6,430 bases of DNA from contig OMRJ01000187.1 in the NCBI GenBank assembly GCA_900313475.1, forward strand, positions 1-6,430, written 5' to 3'. The notes under the pieces were generated by a model. The model made no database searches. It saw only the letters and a list, made by a program, of their open reading frames with translations, and was not told the origin of the DNA. How positions within the stretch are numbered: the stretch's first letter is position 1; the number at the start of each line of letters is the position of its first letter. The position numbers and the translations under genes were made by a program. Positions 5,424 to 6,430 of this stretch are shown in pieces. The stretch is from an uncultured Eubacteriales bacterium (lineage in GTDB: Bacteria > Bacillota > Clostridia > Oscillospirales > Acutalibacteraceae).

Positions 5424-5573
5424 AAATTTTCTCCCTTCAATATAGTAAAACTACACGGTCATGCGACCGGAAAATACAGTGCCCGAACAGTGTTATTCGC
5501 GCTTTGCGTGCTTTGTTTCGCAGGTCGGAACGGCTTTGCGCCGGAATGGTTTTCCCGACTTGTTTTTGCCGCT
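5424..5573. other. Structured spacer between mutase and isomerase genes
   Basis: No ORF is supported here. A five-pair hairpin CGGTC-ATGC-GACCG lies at 5456-5469. Further right, GTCGG (about 5524-5528) can pair with CCGAC (about 5555-5559) around an inner CGGC/GCCG stem. ACAGTG is directly repeated (5476-5481, 5487-5492). None has a proper T-run on the minus strand, so readthrough from the mutase gene into the isomerase gene, or an RNA leader, remains possible. I see no convincing promoter. Confidence 0.4.
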
Positions 5574-6430
5574 TTAAGACAGTTTTTCGTGCCTTTTTAC
5601 AAATTCCGCAAAAAATCTTTCAATCTTCTCCGCGCCGCCCTTTGAATTGCTCTCAATATTCAGCGGCATGACGGGGTCGTGGACGCTTAAACGCAGCAGC
5701 AGCCAGCCGTCGCCGTGCTCCTTGTCAAAATTGACTCTGAAGCCCTCGCGGTTGTCGGGCGCGGGAGTGAGAAAATCAAACGTCTTGCAGTATTCCTCAA
5801 GGTCGGCAAGCACGGTTTTTCCGTATTCCGCAAAGTCGCGGCAGTTTATTTTATACCTGATTTCTTTTGCCTCCGCAGGCATTTTAAGGTCGGTGAGAAG
5901 CTCGGTAAGCTCGTGACCATTGCTGCGCAATTCGGCAAAAAGTATAATAATGCGAGCCATTAAATAAGCGCCGTCGTCAAGAAAGAAGTTGTCGCGCAGT
6001 GCCGCATGCCCCGAGGTTTCTATGGCGAGCGGACAGTCGATTCCCGCCGCATTCAGCTCCTTTGCCTTGTTTATAACATTTTTGTATCCCCTGCGGTAGC
6101 GGTAATGGACGCCGCCGAGGTTCTTTTCTATAAACTCCTTAAGACCGTCGCTCGTCACGCTGTCGGTAACAACAGTGCCTCCGGGCGCGTCCCTGAGAGC
6201 AATCGCCGACGCAAGCGCCACAAGCGCATTGCGGTTTATCTCCCGTCCGTCCGCGCCGACGCATGCCGCGCGGTCAACGTCCGTGTCGAAAATAATGCCT
6301 AAGTCAGCCTTGTTTTTAATCACACTGCGGCAAATATATCCCATTGCCGTCTCGTTTTCGGGGTTCGGAATGTGGTTCGGAAACATTCCGTCAGGCTCCA
6401 AAAACTCGCTTCCCGAAATGTCGGCTCCGA
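5574..6430 (-). CDS. Phosphoglucomutase/phosphomannomutase family, 3' part
   Basis: The C-terminal 285 or so residues of an alpha-D-phosphohexomutase, which interconverts the 1- and 6-phosphates of glucose or mannose. The frame is open to the right edge, so the start and the catalytic phosphoserine domain lie outside. Visible landmarks are SGSEFLEPDGMFPNHIPNPE near the edge, the metal loop DTDVDR (6270-6287) and the sugar-binding loop ETSGH (6006-6020). In the last domain the usual phosphate-binding RxSGTEP is replaced by RLSVHDP (5673-5693), followed by VMPLNIES. I believe this variant occurs in a clostridial and actinobacterial subgroup rather than being a defect. The TTG near 6401 is not the start, because conserved residues continue upstream of it. 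Which hexose is preferred cannot be told. Confidence 0.93.
   Translation of the reverse strand, partial: GADISGSEFLEPDGMFPNHIPNPENETAMGYICRSVIKNKADLGIIFDTDVDRAACVGADGREINRNALVALASAIALRDAPGGTVVTDSVTSDGLKEFIEKNLGGVHYRYRRGYKNVINKAKELNAAGIDCPLAIETSGHAALRDNFFLDDGAYLMARIIILFAELRSNGHELTELLTDLKMPAEAKEIRYKINCRDFAEYGKTVLADLEEYCKTFDFLTPAPDNREGFRVNFDKEHGDGWLLLRLSVHDPVMPLNIESNSKGGAEKIERFFAEFVKRHEKLS

Overview
The window looks like a chromosomal segment from a Clostridia-type Bacillota (an Oscillospiraceae/Eubacteriales relative is my best guess). This rests on a DUF951 gene, mixed base composition with AT-rich promoters and strong AGGAG-type ribosome sites, a clostridial-looking phosphohexomutase, and hairpin-rich intergenic spacers. 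I cannot name the species. No rRNA, tRNA, CRISPR array, phage gene or transposase is visible.

Layout. Positions 1-288 hold no recognised complete gene but contain one arm of a long inverted repeat. Positions 289-3301 carry a minus-strand cluster, in transcription order DUF951 protein, peptide chain release factor 1 (prfA), and a fused gene encoding a Sua5-type threonylcarbamoyl-AMP synthase joined to dephospho-CoA kinase (CoaE). The second repeat arm lies between DUF951 and prfA, so the two arms enclose prfA and the fusion gene. A divergent AT-rich promoter region (3302-3431) separates this cluster from a plus-strand gene for a three-domain S1 RNA-binding protein (3432-4364). That gene ends in a 180-bp spacer made of stacked hairpins and closes at a bidirectional terminator (4548-4567). 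The terminator also ends the convergent minus-strand sugar phosphate isomerase/epimerase-like gene (4578-5423). After a structured 150-bp spacer comes the 3' part of a minus-strand phosphoglucomutase/phosphomannomutase, which runs off the right edge.

How the genes fit together. The left half is translation-centred: RF1 ends translation at UAA/UAG, the Sua5 domain starts t6A tRNA modification, and the S1 protein probably binds RNA or ribosomes. The CoaE part makes coenzyme A. The right half is sugar metabolism, with a TIM-barrel isomerase/epimerase and a hexose-phosphate mutase, though the two may not share a transcript.

The points most worth a second look are the Sua5-CoaE fusion with its shortened C-terminus, the 37-bp perfect (57-bp imperfect) inverted repeat around prfA and the fusion gene, and the modular hairpin spacer after the S1 gene. 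I see no clear new defence or mobile system.
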